A program made the translations under genes and the position numbers. The notes beneath the pieces are model-generated. The model searched no databases, was not told where the DNA came from, and saw only the letters and a list, made by a program, of their open reading frames with translations. Positions 10,415 through 18,525 of a stretch of DNA of 33,501 bases are shown one piece after another (the first letter of the stretch is position 1; the number at the start of each line of letters is the position of its first letter). Location: NCBI GenBank assembly GCA_945872565.1, contig CAMBZN010000015.1, positions 1 through 33,501 on the forward strand. Reading direction: 5' to 3'. The DNA comes from Chlamydia trachomatis. GTDB taxonomy: Bacteria; Chlamydiota; Chlamydiia; Chlamydiales; 2-12-FULL-49-11.

Positions 10415-12199
10415 TTATGAATCAATCTTTCGTTTTTCTGGATACTTTTTACAAGCATCGATGATGCCTGCATGAAGATCTAGTATTCTGTTTTGAATAT
10501 ATTTGTCTAGTTTTTTATTCGAATCACATTCATCGATACTATCATGCTTAATATAATAAATTCGATAGCCTAATGTTCTAAGGAGCCTGCGCTTTATAAG
10601 GCTATCGGTGCGTGCCTTGTGAGAATTATAATGGGTAGGTCCATTTACTTCTATAATGTATTCATCCCCCACGAGAATATCTACCCAATATCCATTGATG
10701 AATACTTCGTTTGTATGTGCAACTTTGAGACGGTTGAGGGAAGAAGAGACTGTTTGATGTAGACTACTAGATGATTGTTTAGTACTTCTTTCGACCTCAA
10801 TAGTATACGATTCGATGGTATCCATCACCTTTTTATCAAATTTTTGCTTGTAAACATGAACTAAGATGTTCACAAAGATTACAGCCTTCATTTTCGAATG
10901 CAGATCTAAATCGCTGCTCATGTGCATTAACATTGTAACTTGATTGATTATTTGGGGAAGAAATGTTTCTTTAGAAACTGAACTCAAGTTTTTAACAAAT
11001 AATAGTATAAGATTACATAGATCAGGAGCCAATAAACCTGACTCATTTTTTGATAATCTTGCTATCAATACTGTAAAAAGCTTTTCATCCACAAGACCAA
11101 TAGAAGCTAGTCTAGTAAATTGTGTATACAAAGTAATTAGTGAGAAATTCGATTGTGTTTGAGCAATTAATTTACTCATCTCCAGGGTAAATTTTGTATT
11201 GCTTGTGTAAAAAGTTGAGAAAGCAAACGTAAGATCACATAATGCATAGGAATCAAAACAATCTGGTTTTTTTAAAAAAAATTCTTCAACTTTTAATAAG
11301 TATCTTGATGCAAGAACAGGGGAATTAATCGTTGAGGCAAAGTTTGCAAAATTTGCAATTTCCCGAAAAGGCAATAGGTTAAATCTTTTTGTTGCAAGAT
11401 CAAGTATTGTTAGGCAAGTATCTTTATGATTTTCTTGCTCACCTAAATATTTTATAGAATAGGCAAGCATGCATAAATGCCTATTTTCAAATTCCAAAAG
11501 ATGATTTTTGCAATCCTTTAATAGTGATTGAATACAGTGAAAATTCGCTCTATCGATGCTTTTGATAAAAAGACGAAGGAGAAAGCATCGATTTTGAGGA
11601 ACAAGCGTTCTAGAAATAGATTTAGCTCGCCTATCCATTGCACATACTAATTTTTTATTTTGATCTATTAAGTTTAATTTATATAAAGACCAGGCAACAA
11701 TCCCCAAATCTTTACCATCCATATTATCCACAAGAAACATAATATCTTCGATCAGCTGTTTAATTAAAATTGGATCACTTTGGTTGAGTTTTGCAAGTGC
11801 CCAAAAAACTTCAGCAGGATTTGTGAATGAAGTATTTTTATATTCCTTCAATTTTGAAATAACTGAAGCAATTAATGGGTGTGGATTATTTACGATGGTA
11901 GCAACGGCTTTAATAATCTTTTCATATGGAACTGAAGAGGGGGGAAGGTCAGAGTATAATTTGTAAAAAAGAGGGACAAGTTTTCGATCAAATATTCTTT
12001 TAGCATTTATAGTGTGTTGAAAAAACATACAAATTTTAAACATAGCTTTAGCTAAATCAGAAATATTAAAAATAAAGCCTTCTGTGTCGATTAGTTGTTC
12101 TAATCTCTGCAAAGATGTGCAACGGGTTAAATCACGGTCTAGTTGATCGCTTCTTCTTATAATATCTGGTCTAGATCCAAGGAAATAAATGTTTGCCAT
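10415..12199 (-). CDS. OPR/FASTK-like helical-repeat protein with C-terminal RAP domain
   Basis: This 594-residue protein has no signal peptide. Its C-terminus (about 500-560) matches the RAP domain: VDILVGDEYIIEVNGPTHY begins at residue 506 and is followed by R-T-D-x-L-x-K-R-R-L-L-R-x-L-G-Y. RAP domains are predicted to adopt a restriction-endonuclease-like fold; D507 and E517-x-N519 sit where such residues are expected. The long N-terminal part is all-helical with repeats resembling octotricopeptide (OPR) units, for example VFWALAKLNQSDPILIKQL near 131-149 and L-G-I-V-A-W-S-L-Y-K-L near 165-175. RAP and OPR proteins are known mainly as RNA-binding or RNA-processing factors of mitochondria and chloroplasts, with scattered examples in intracellular bacteria. 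A role in the bacterium's own RNA metabolism, or as an effector acting on host organelle RNA, are both inference. The start ATG has a purine-rich but not canonical leader. It stands alone between convergent and same-strand neighbours. Confidence 0.75.
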   Translation of the reverse strand: MANIYFLGSRPDIIRRSDQLDRDLTRCTSLQRLEQLIDTEGFIFNISDLAKAMFKICMFFQHTINAKRIFDRKLVPLFYKLYSDLPPSSVPYEKIIKAVATIVNNPHPLIASVISKLKEYKNTSFTNPAEVFWALAKLNQSDPILIKQLIEDIMFLVDNMDGKDLGIVAWSLYKLNLIDQNKKLVCAMDRRAKSISRTLVPQNRCFLLRLFIKSIDRANFHCIQSLLKDCKNHLLEFENRHLCMLAYSIKYLGEQENHKDTCLTILDLATKRFNLLPFREIANFANFASTINSPVLASRYLLKVEEFFLKKPDCFDSYALCDLTFAFSTFYTSNTKFTLEMSKLIAQTQSNFSLITLYTQFTRLASIGLVDEKLFTVLIARLSKNESGLLAPDLCNLILLFVKNLSSVSKETFLPQIINQVTMLMHMSSDLDLHSKMKAVIFVNILVHVYKQKFDKKVMDTIESYTIEVERSTKQSSSSLHQTVSSSLNRLKVAHTNEVFINGYWVDILVGDEYIIEVNGPTHYNSHKARTDSLIKRRLLRTLGYRIYYIKHDSIDECDSNKKLDKYIQNRILDLHAGIIDACKKYPEKRKIDS

Positions 12200-12309
12200 G
12201 ATGAACTTTTTCTTTTTTTTTCAAAGATTATAATTAATTCGATTAATTAGAAGCAAACTATTTTTAGTGTTCTATAAAAGAATGCTCTAAGAAAAAAAGG
12301 GAGATCAAC

Positions 12310-13221
12310 CTAAAAGCCGGTGAAGCAAAGCTCTTTTTGAAGCTTTGCAATAGCAAGCTCCTTTGCCTTTGCTTCAATGTCTACTGTAAGATTAGGGATA
12401 TTTTTCCACATCAGAGGAAAATCGTTTTGATCTATGTAATCATGGTGGTGCTCAGGGTTTTTTCCATTCCATCCATTAAGCGGACTTGAAAGATGAAATA
12501 AAGGCTCATTTTTCCATGTGGAAAGGGCACCCTCTGTGGCTTCCTCTTCGCTTAATTGATCTTTGTAGCAACGATGATGGTGAACATCATAGACAAAAGG
12601 AATGCCTAGTTCTTTACATACGGGAATGACCTCTGCGGGGGAGTAGGTTTTGTCGTCGTTTTCGATGGTAAGTCTTGATTGAACTTTTTCAGGGAGGAGT
12701 TTAAAATTTGCAATCACTCGGCCGATTGCAGCGTCTGCATCTTTATATTTTCCCCCCATGTGAATATTTATCACATCGGCCCCAATTAATTGAGAAACAT
12801 CGGCATGATAGCATAAATCTTCCACAGATTTTTGAGTCACTTCATCACTTGGAGAGCTTAAAAGGATAAACTGACTAGGGTGAAAGGTAAGACGAATAGA
12901 ATATTCTTGCGCTTTTGCTTTAGAAAGAGCAAGAAGAGATAGAATTTCCTTCTGATCTGCAAGATCTTCTAAAGTATACATCACATCAGGGTGGGTGATA
13001 CAAGGGAAAAAGTAGCTATTAACTCTAAAGCTTCCAATAAGATGGGTATGGCAGTACTCAATGGAGGCAAGTAAGGAATTGGCATTGTGTAAAATAAGCT
13101 CGCTTATATAGGAATTAGGATCTGCTTTTTTGTCTTTTAACCTTTTAAGATAAGTAACAGTGGTAGTTTTGAAATGGATAGGCTCTTTTTCAAATTTACA
13201 ACATAATCCAAAACGTATCAA
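12310..13221 (-). CDS. uvsE: UV damage endonuclease UvsE
   Basis: This 303-residue TIM-barrel enzyme makes a single 5' nick at UV photoproducts and some other lesions, starting an excision route separate from UvrABC. Family motifs are visible in order: the N-terminal strand R-F-G-L-C-C, FRVNS (65-69), FHPSQF (113-118), NIHMGG (152-157), TIENDD (185-190), YDVHHHRCY (211-219), HLSSPLNGW (243-251) and HHHDYID (258-264). H114, H154, E187, D212, H243 and the following histidines and acids are the expected metal ligands. The length is normal for the bacterial form. The start is TTG, because the conserved N-terminal strand begins exactly there and no upstream ATG is in frame. A good sigma-70 promoter lies about 38 bases upstream. 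It is not part of an obvious operon. Confidence 0.92.
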   Translation of the reverse strand: MIRFGLCCKFEKEPIHFKTTTVTYLKRLKDKKADPNSYISELILHNANSLLASIEYCHTHLIGSFRVNSYFFPCITHPDVMYTLEDLADQKEILSLLALSKAKAQEYSIRLTFHPSQFILLSSPSDEVTQKSVEDLCYHADVSQLIGADVINIHMGGKYKDADAAIGRVIANFKLLPEKVQSRLTIENDDKTYSPAEVIPVCKELGIPFVYDVHHHRCYKDQLSEEEATEGALSTWKNEPLFHLSSPLNGWNGKNPEHHHDYIDQNDFPLMWKNIPNLTVDIEAKAKELAIAKLQKELCFTGF

Positions 13222-13258
13222 TGGTAAGTGCTCTTTTTTTTATGGGTGTTTTATACAA

Positions 13259-13287
13259 ATTATGATATCTATTGGGATAGGAGTCAA
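13259..13287 (-). promoter_or_regulatory. Sigma-70-type promoter for uvsE
   Basis: On the - strand, TTGACT (13287-13282) and CATAAT (13264-13259) are separated by 17 bases, matching the consensus at five of six positions in each box. Initiation near 13252 would give a leader of about 30 bases before the TTG start. The -35 box overlaps the AGGAG ribosome-binding site of the divergent gene. Confidence 0.55.
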
Positions 13288-13295
13288 TAAGCTTT

Positions 13296-14756
13296 ATGGA
13301 AAAATCAGAAAAAAGAGTATTAATAGCTGGTGCAAATGGATATGTTGGCAGTAGGCTTGCATACAGACTTGCTGAAAAGGGAATAGCGGTGATTGCTCTT
13401 GTAAGAGATAAAAATCGTTTCACTATTCATGAAAAAATCCATCAAAACATTGAAGTAATAGAAGCAGATTTATTAGACAGCACCTCCCTTGAAAAAATTC
13501 CTGCAGGGCTATCGTGCGTCTATTATTTAGTCCATTCACTCGGCAGTAAAGATAAAAATTTTGCCAATCTAGAGGAGATCTCAGCAAGAAATTTTCTAAA
13601 AGCGATGCAGGTACGAGGTCCAGAAAAAATTGTCTATTTAAGCGGACTTTCTGGAAAAATGCCAGAGTCTGAGCATATGAGATCAAGAGATCTAGTAGGA
13701 AAAGTCTTAAGCGAAGGAAAAGTCCCGGTTGTAAATTTTCAAGCAGGCATTATTATTGGTTCAGGTAGTGCTTCTTTTGAGATTATGCGGGACTTGGTTG
13801 AAAAATTGCCTGTGATGATTGCACCAAAATGGGTGAGCTCAAAATGTCAACCAATAGGTATAGAAGATGTTTTGTATTATTTAGAAAATATCCATGACAA
13901 AGATGTAGACAGTATCACGTTAGAAATTGGTGGCCCTGAAATTTTTACTTATAAAGAAATGTTATACAGATTTGCTAAAGTTCGTGGTTTAAAAAGATGG
14001 ATTATTTCAGTGCCCTTTTTAACCCCACACCTATCTTCTCTTTGGCTTTATTTTGTCACTGCAACAAACTTATATATTGCAAAAAGATTAGTGCAGAGTT
14101 TAAAAAACGATGCAGTGTGTAGCTTAAAAACCATCGACACCTACCTTCCTCATAAGTGCCTTACCTATGAAGAAACAATAAAAAGAGCATTTGACAAAAT
14201 TGAGCAAAATCACGTTCTTTCCTCTTGGAAAGATGCCATGAACACAAGTCGACTTAAACCTCATTTTGATGAGTATATTCATGTACCAACTTTTGGCTGT
14301 TTGAAAAATGTTCAAAAAAGAAGATATGAAACATCCAAAAAGGAGGTGCTTTCAAGACTTTGGTCTATTGGTGGAGATAACGGCTGGTATTATATGAATT
14401 GGGCTTGGAAAATTCGAGGGGGAATAGATAAGTTATCTGGAGGAGTGGGCTTAAGGCGGGGGAGAAAAAGTCCTATCGAATTAGAAAAAGGGGATACCCT
14501 TGATTTTTGGAGAGTAATTCTTTCTGATAAGAATGAGGGAAAGCTCCTTTTATATGCAGAAATGCGTTTACCTGGGGAGGCTTGGCTTGAATGGAAAGTG
14601 GAAGAAATAGAAGGGAAAACACAAATTCTTCAAACAGCAACTTTTCGACCAAAAGGGCTTTTGGGAAGACTGTACTGGTACTTTCTTGTTCCATTTCATC
14701 TATTTATTTTTAGAGGAATGTGTAATAAAATCGGAAACAATAAATCTCTTGACTGA
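13296..14756 (+). CDS. YbjT-like NAD(P)-binding protein with DUF2867 domain
   Basis: The 486-residue protein starts with an atypical short-chain dehydrogenase/epimerase Rossmann fold: the dinucleotide-binding loop GANGYVGSRLA (12-22) follows the first strand, and the fold continues to about residue 300 with a Y-L-V-H-S-L-G segment and a Y-L-S-G-L strand. The C-terminal 160 residues (from about R-Y-E-T-S-K) match DUF2867, a START-like domain also fused to this Rossmann fold in E. coli YbjT. The substrate is unknown; a membrane-lipid or quinone-related redox role is sometimes assumed for the family but nothing here proves it. AGGAG at 13279-13283, 12 bases before the ATG, is a rather distant ribosome-binding site. 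The gene is divergent from uvsE and 53 bases upstream of the porin gene. Confidence 0.8.
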   Translation: MEKSEKRVLIAGANGYVGSRLAYRLAEKGIAVIALVRDKNRFTIHEKIHQNIEVIEADLLDSTSLEKIPAGLSCVYYLVHSLGSKDKNFANLEEISARNFLKAMQVRGPEKIVYLSGLSGKMPESEHMRSRDLVGKVLSEGKVPVVNFQAGIIIGSGSASFEIMRDLVEKLPVMIAPKWVSSKCQPIGIEDVLYYLENIHDKDVDSITLEIGGPEIFTYKEMLYRFAKVRGLKRWIISVPFLTPHLSSLWLYFVTATNLYIAKRLVQSLKNDAVCSLKTIDTYLPHKCLTYEETIKRAFDKIEQNHVLSSWKDAMNTSRLKPHFDEYIHVPTFGCLKNVQKRRYETSKKEVLSRLWSIGGDNGWYYMNWAWKIRGGIDKLSGGVGLRRGRKSPIELEKGDTLDFWRVILSDKNEGKLLLYAEMRLPGEAWLEWKVEEIEGKTQILQTATFRPKGLLGRLYWYFLVPFHLFIFRGMCNKIGNNKSLD

Positions 14757-14809
14757 TAGCAAAGTTTGAAGTATGAATGATTTTAATCATATCAACCAAA
14801 GGTAAGGCT

Positions 14810-15988
14810 GTGCGAACATATTCACTTGCAATTGTAACTTTATTTTCACTGACCGGTGCTTTATATGCAGAGACAAAAAGCACTGAAGACTATGAAATGG
14901 CGTCTTATTGTTTTCCTCTAAAGCCTGTCGAGCAACCAAAAGTGAAAGTCCAAGAGCCTGAGACCCCCTGCAGCGTTAATTTGAAGGAACCTTGTAAAAA
15001 GCCCCTTATAAGAGATGTTAGAGTTGATGAACCTAAAAATTGTTTTCTTGGGTATTTCACCATTTCCTATGTGCAGCCATCTGCTACAAACATGCACTAT
15101 GCAGCAGAGGCATTGCCCCTTCCGGTACCGACTCCAAATTGGATTATTCATGAAATTAAGCCCTGTTTGCATGTCGCTTTTGATGTGGGGGTTACTGGAG
15201 TGATTAATTCTGCTCAAACTTTTGTTAATATAAACTGGAGGCATTTATGCTCTTTTGATTCAGATACAGTAACAGTTGCTCAAGCAGATATGGTAGGACC
15301 ATTTTTTACCATTGGACCAGATGCGTCAGCATACTCATTTGCATCAGGAAAGGTAAACCATTACATGCAAGAGGGTAGGGTGAACTATGGAACTCCCATC
15401 AAAGTAGGTGATAAACTGAGCGCTGCAGTATATATGGGTGTAAATTACGCCTACCTTTCACAAACATTGGAGTTTGCTTATTCAAACGCATCAAGTGAAA
15501 TCTCAAGAAACATTTATACACCATCAACATTTTCAGGTGCTGGACCTCAACTTGGTACTTCTTTAGCATTTCATATTATTGACTCATTAGATCTTGCTAT
15601 GGGTGGATCATTGGCATTGCTCTACGGATGTATTTCCAATAGCACAAAATACGAATCCACAAGTCCGCTTCTTGCTGGGCTTGACATTACCCCACCAAAT
15701 ACACAGACAACAACAACACCATCAACAAATCAAATGATCCCAAGTTTTGATGGGCAGGCAGGATTTGCATTTAATAAAGTGTTTGACTGTTGCTGCAGCT
15801 TGTTTGTTGAGGCAGGATTTAGAGCACAGCTCTTTTTGGGGGCTTTTCAATCTGTTGATATGGGCAGTGAAGTTCCAATTGATAGTGTTGCTGATTCAAC
15901 AGTTGGAGTATACGCAAGAACATTTCAAAAAAACATCAGTAATTTTGCCTTAGCAGGACCCTACCTCTCTATTTCTCTAGAGTTCTAG
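14810..15988 (+). CDS. MOMP-like outer-membrane porin (Legionella_OMP type)
   Basis: From a GTG at 14810 the protein is 393 residues with a clean signal peptide (MRTYSLAIVTLFSLTGALYA, cut before E21). The GTG is preferred over the in-frame ATG at 14777 because AAAGGTAAGG precedes it at normal spacing and the signal peptide then has normal length; the ATG start would add 11 residues. The mature part alternates as beta-strands, contains the F-S-G-A-G-P-Q-L-G-T-S-L and L-A-L-L-Y-G segments seen in Legionella/Chlamydia MOMP-like families, and ends in L-E-F. Cysteines are frequent, including a CCC cluster late in the protein, as expected for porins cross-linked in the infectious-stage envelope. 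It is probably a general porin and major surface antigen. Overall similarity is recognised by pattern, so subfamily is uncertain. Confidence 0.65.
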   Translation: MRTYSLAIVTLFSLTGALYAETKSTEDYEMASYCFPLKPVEQPKVKVQEPETPCSVNLKEPCKKPLIRDVRVDEPKNCFLGYFTISYVQPSATNMHYAAEALPLPVPTPNWIIHEIKPCLHVAFDVGVTGVINSAQTFVNINWRHLCSFDSDTVTVAQADMVGPFFTIGPDASAYSFASGKVNHYMQEGRVNYGTPIKVGDKLSAAVYMGVNYAYLSQTLEFAYSNASSEISRNIYTPSTFSGAGPQLGTSLAFHIIDSLDLAMGGSLALLYGCISNSTKYESTSPLLAGLDITPPNTQTTTTPSTNQMIPSFDGQAGFAFNKVFDCCCSLFVEAGFRAQLFLGAFQSVDMGSEVPIDSVADSTVGVYARTFQKNISNFALAGPYLSISLEF

Positions 15989-16064
15989 AATATAAAAATG
16001 CTATTTATTTATAATCGTGATTAATATATAATATTGCCATTTTTATTAAATAAAGAAATTTATT

Positions 16065-16379
16065 ATGATTAACGTAGGTGATATTTTTACATTTGTAGTG
16101 CGTCCTTTTGACAACAATTGGACCCCAAAATACAAAGTTTACGTGTATTCTGGCGTTGCTAGGAGATCTGTAGGAATAGACCATGATTATGTAGATGTGA
16201 TAGATTACAGGACCTTAGGCATCCCCCGGTTTCTACCATTTAAGTGGTGTATTCCATTTAATGGACCAGTAGGAGAATTGGCAGAGAGAAAGTGGGTTCA
16301 AATTCTTCATCAGAAGTATCCTACCGTCCCCGTGCCCGAGCGGTATAGTAACTATATTTATGTAACTCCTGAACCTTAA
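16065..16379 (+). CDS. Small hypothetical protein, unrecognised
   Basis: This 104-residue frame has an ATG preceded by AAAGAAA and a TATAAT box at 16027-16032 with only a weak -35 (TTTATT). The product is soluble, rich in aromatic residues and proline (for example R-P-F-D-N-N-W-T-P-K-Y and F-L-P-F-K-W-C-I-P-F), with no signal peptide or membrane segment and a proline-rich tail. I recognise no family. Its first half reads like a small beta-barrel (G-D-I-F-T-F-V-V, Y-K-V-Y-V-Y-S-G). It sits between the porin and the ABC-F gene on the same strand. Clean start, promoter-like box and lack of a competing frame support a real gene. Confidence 0.6.
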   Translation: MINVGDIFTFVVRPFDNNWTPKYKVYVYSGVARRSVGIDHDYVDVIDYRTLGIPRFLPFKWCIPFNGPVGELAERKWVQILHQKYPTVPVPERYSNYIYVTPEP

Positions 16380-16428
16380 TTTACGCAATAATGTTTTGTT
16401 TTATATTGATCTATGATATGATGTCAAC

Positions 16429-18171
16429 ATGACTATGTTATTTAATTGTGAATTGATAGAAAAATCGTATGCCAGAGGAACTATATTTGAAGATCTTTCG
16501 ATGAGTATCTTTACAGGTGATCGAATTGGTTTAATTGGTCTTAACGGTTGTGGAAAGTCTACTTTGATGAAAATCATTGCAGGTAAAGAAAGACCTGATT
16601 CGGGCAAGGTTTCCCCTAGGCGTGATTTAATTGTTGGCTACGTGCCGCAAGATTGTATTTTTGAGGACAAGTCGCCAGTAGAGATTATTGTAGAGGCAAT
16701 GCCAGAAGATGTCCCTGACTATGATAGGCATAGACTTGCGCAAATGCAATTAAAAAAGCTTGGGTTTACCCTTGAAGAGCCATCTGCCCAGCGCCTTTCG
16801 GGGGGGTGGAAGAAACGGCTTAGAATTGCAGTGGAACTTGTAAAGTCTCCAGATATACTATTATTAGATGAGCCAACAAACCATTTGGATTTAGAGGGCA
16901 TTTTATGGTTAGAGAAATTTTTAAATGATGAATACCTAACTTTTATGGTGATCAGCCACGATCGATTCTTTTTAGAAAAAGTGGTAAATAAGATGATGGA
17001 GATTGACAAAGTCTATCCTCAGGGGGTGTTTTCAATTGAGGGGACATACTCAGAGTTTTTAAGGCTTAAAGAGCAGTTTGTGCAAGGGCAGATTGAGCAG
17101 GAAAAACGTATTGCCGGAAAGCTTAAAAGAGAAACTGAGTGGCTAAGGGCTGGGGTAAAGGCTCGTACAACAAAGGCACAGTCTAGAATTGACGAAGCTG
17201 CAGTGATCAAGCAAGAGCACGCTGATTTAAAGATGAGAAATACAGTAAAGCAAACTAAGATTCATTTTTCCACTACTGAAAGAGAGACAAGAAAATTGAT
17301 AGTTGCTACTAATTTATCTAAAAATCTTGGCGGAAGAAAGCTGTTTAGTGGGGTTGATTTTACATTATCGCCTGGAACTAGGATGGGTCTAATGGGGCCA
17401 AATGGTTGCGGTAAAACAACTCTTTTAAAGCTTTTGTCTGAAGAACTTCAGCCAGATCAAGGGACAATAAAAAAGGCTGAAGGGTTAAAAGTTGTTTATT
17501 TTGATCAGCACAGAATGAGACTTGCTGATCATCTCACTTTAAAAGAGGCGCTCTCTCCTACTGGTGAGTTTGTAACTTTTAGGGGGAATAAAATTCATGT
17601 GAATGGGTGGGCTGAAAGATTCCTATTTTCTAAAGATTTGCTGGGCATTCCTATTTCAAAATTATCAGGTGGTGAAAGAGCGCGCATTACTATTGCTCAC
17701 TTGATGTTAGAACCTGCTGACATATTGCTGCTTGATGAACCGACTAATGATCTGGATATCCCAACTCTTGAGACTTTCGAGGAAAGCCTTCTTGAGTTTC
17801 CAGGTGCTGTTGTATTAATCTCTCATGACAGAGGGATGCTAGATAGTATTTGTAATTGTGTATTGGCCCTTGGAGATCCTGAGAAGGTAGAGATGTACTC
17901 AGACTATGCTCAATGGGAGTCAGTGCAAAAATCTTCTCCTTCGGAAGATGCTCCTTCAAAAGAAATCAAAGGGACACAAGCTTATGACAATAAGCGAGCG
18001 ATAGTTGCAATTGAGAGAAAAATACTAAAACTTGAAGAGAAAGTCCTTTCCTTAAATGAAAAGTTAAAGACGGAAAAAGATCCCTTAAAACTTTCTGCTG
18101 TGTATGACGCAATTGGTAAGGCGGAAAAAGAGATATCAGAATTCTATAAAGAATGGGAAAAGTTGAATTAA
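16429..18171 (+). CDS. uup: ABC-F ATPase, Uup-type
   Basis: This 580-residue protein has two ABC ATPase domains and no membrane segment, so it is an ABC-F protein acting on ribosomes or nucleic acid rather than a transporter. Domain 1 shows Walker A GLNGCGKST (37-45), signature LSGGWKKR (123-130) and Walker B ILLLDEPTNHLD (143-154). Domain 2 shows GPNGCGKTT (323-331), LSGGERAR (412-419) and ILLLDEPTNDLD (432-443). The linker contains R-E-T-E-W-L-R-A-G-V-K-A-R (234-246), characteristic of the Uup group, and a C-terminal coiled coil (about 520-580) matches the Uup DNA-binding tail. All catalytic residues look intact. Uup is tied to precise excision of transposons and to ribosome function in E. 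coli. The ATG is chosen by domain fit; no strong ribosome-binding site is seen. Confidence 0.88.
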   Translation: MTMLFNCELIEKSYARGTIFEDLSMSIFTGDRIGLIGLNGCGKSTLMKIIAGKERPDSGKVSPRRDLIVGYVPQDCIFEDKSPVEIIVEAMPEDVPDYDRHRLAQMQLKKLGFTLEEPSAQRLSGGWKKRLRIAVELVKSPDILLLDEPTNHLDLEGILWLEKFLNDEYLTFMVISHDRFFLEKVVNKMMEIDKVYPQGVFSIEGTYSEFLRLKEQFVQGQIEQEKRIAGKLKRETEWLRAGVKARTTKAQSRIDEAAVIKQEHADLKMRNTVKQTKIHFSTTERETRKLIVATNLSKNLGGRKLFSGVDFTLSPGTRMGLMGPNGCGKTTLLKLLSEELQPDQGTIKKAEGLKVVYFDQHRMRLADHLTLKEALSPTGEFVTFRGNKIHVNGWAERFLFSKDLLGIPISKLSGGERARITIAHLMLEPADILLLDEPTNDLDIPTLETFEESLLEFPGAVVLISHDRGMLDSICNCVLALGDPEKVEMYSDYAQWESVQKSSPSEDAPSKEIKGTQAYDNKRAIVAIERKILKLEEKVLSLNEKLKTEKDPLKLSAVYDAIGKAEKEISEFYKEWEKLN

Positions 18172-18525
18172 AGGAACTTTTAATGATTTTAGATAATTAA
18201 AAGGACCATCTCAACCCTAGTTATGGATCGGTTTTTAGCTAACAAGCACTTTTTCATGCGCTTGAATCCATCTTGATATTTCAACAGAAACTCCATAAAT
18301 TTTATAGTTTTTCACGAATTTTAGATATAGGAGTAGCTGACTTTTTTTATTTGGTTTAGAGATTTTTTCATCACCTGCCTATTCTTTTTTTTTAATTCAC
18401 TTTGTGCACTTCACTTTTGAAAAGGCGTGATTTATTGGTCACTCTTACTGCCTGCTAACAAAAAAATGGCATTTATTTTAAAGTGGACACATTGTAATAT
18501 TTCCTAACCATTAGAGGGGGGGGGA
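18172..18525. other. Gene-free stretch of 354 bases
   Basis: No convincing gene is seen here. Just after the ABC-F stop, TTAAAGGAACTTTTAA (18168-18183) can form a short hairpin and could weakly terminate. On the - strand, fragments such as V-S-V-E-I-S-R-W-I-Q-A-H-E-K-V (around 18240-18300) lie between stops and might be a decayed gene, but I cannot name it. The right end holds the upstream region of the 205-residue gene. Confidence 0.5.
18516..18524 (+). repeat. Run of nine G at the ribosome-binding site
   Basis: Nine consecutive G directly precede A and the ATG at 18526, forming part of an AGAGGGG Shine-Dalgarno sequence. Slippage would change the strength and spacing of the site. Confidence 0.85.

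Noticed and set aside
14777..14809. ATG at 14777 as the porin start
   Set aside because: No good ribosome-binding site and an overlong region before the signal peptide core; the GTG at 14810 has AAAGGTAAGG and a normal signal peptide. It remains possible.
16800..16806. G7 run in the ABC-F gene and similar C7 and G7 runs at 19364-19370 and 32939-32945
   Set aside because: They lie in conserved coding motifs (signature S-G-G-W, D-G-P-P-F and next to CX5R) and are explained by codon choice for glycine or proline; shorter than the G9 tracts.
18240..18400. Decayed gene on the - strand in the gene-free stretch
   Set aside because: Short peptide fragments between stops read like coding sequence, but none is long enough or recognisable, so I give it no name.
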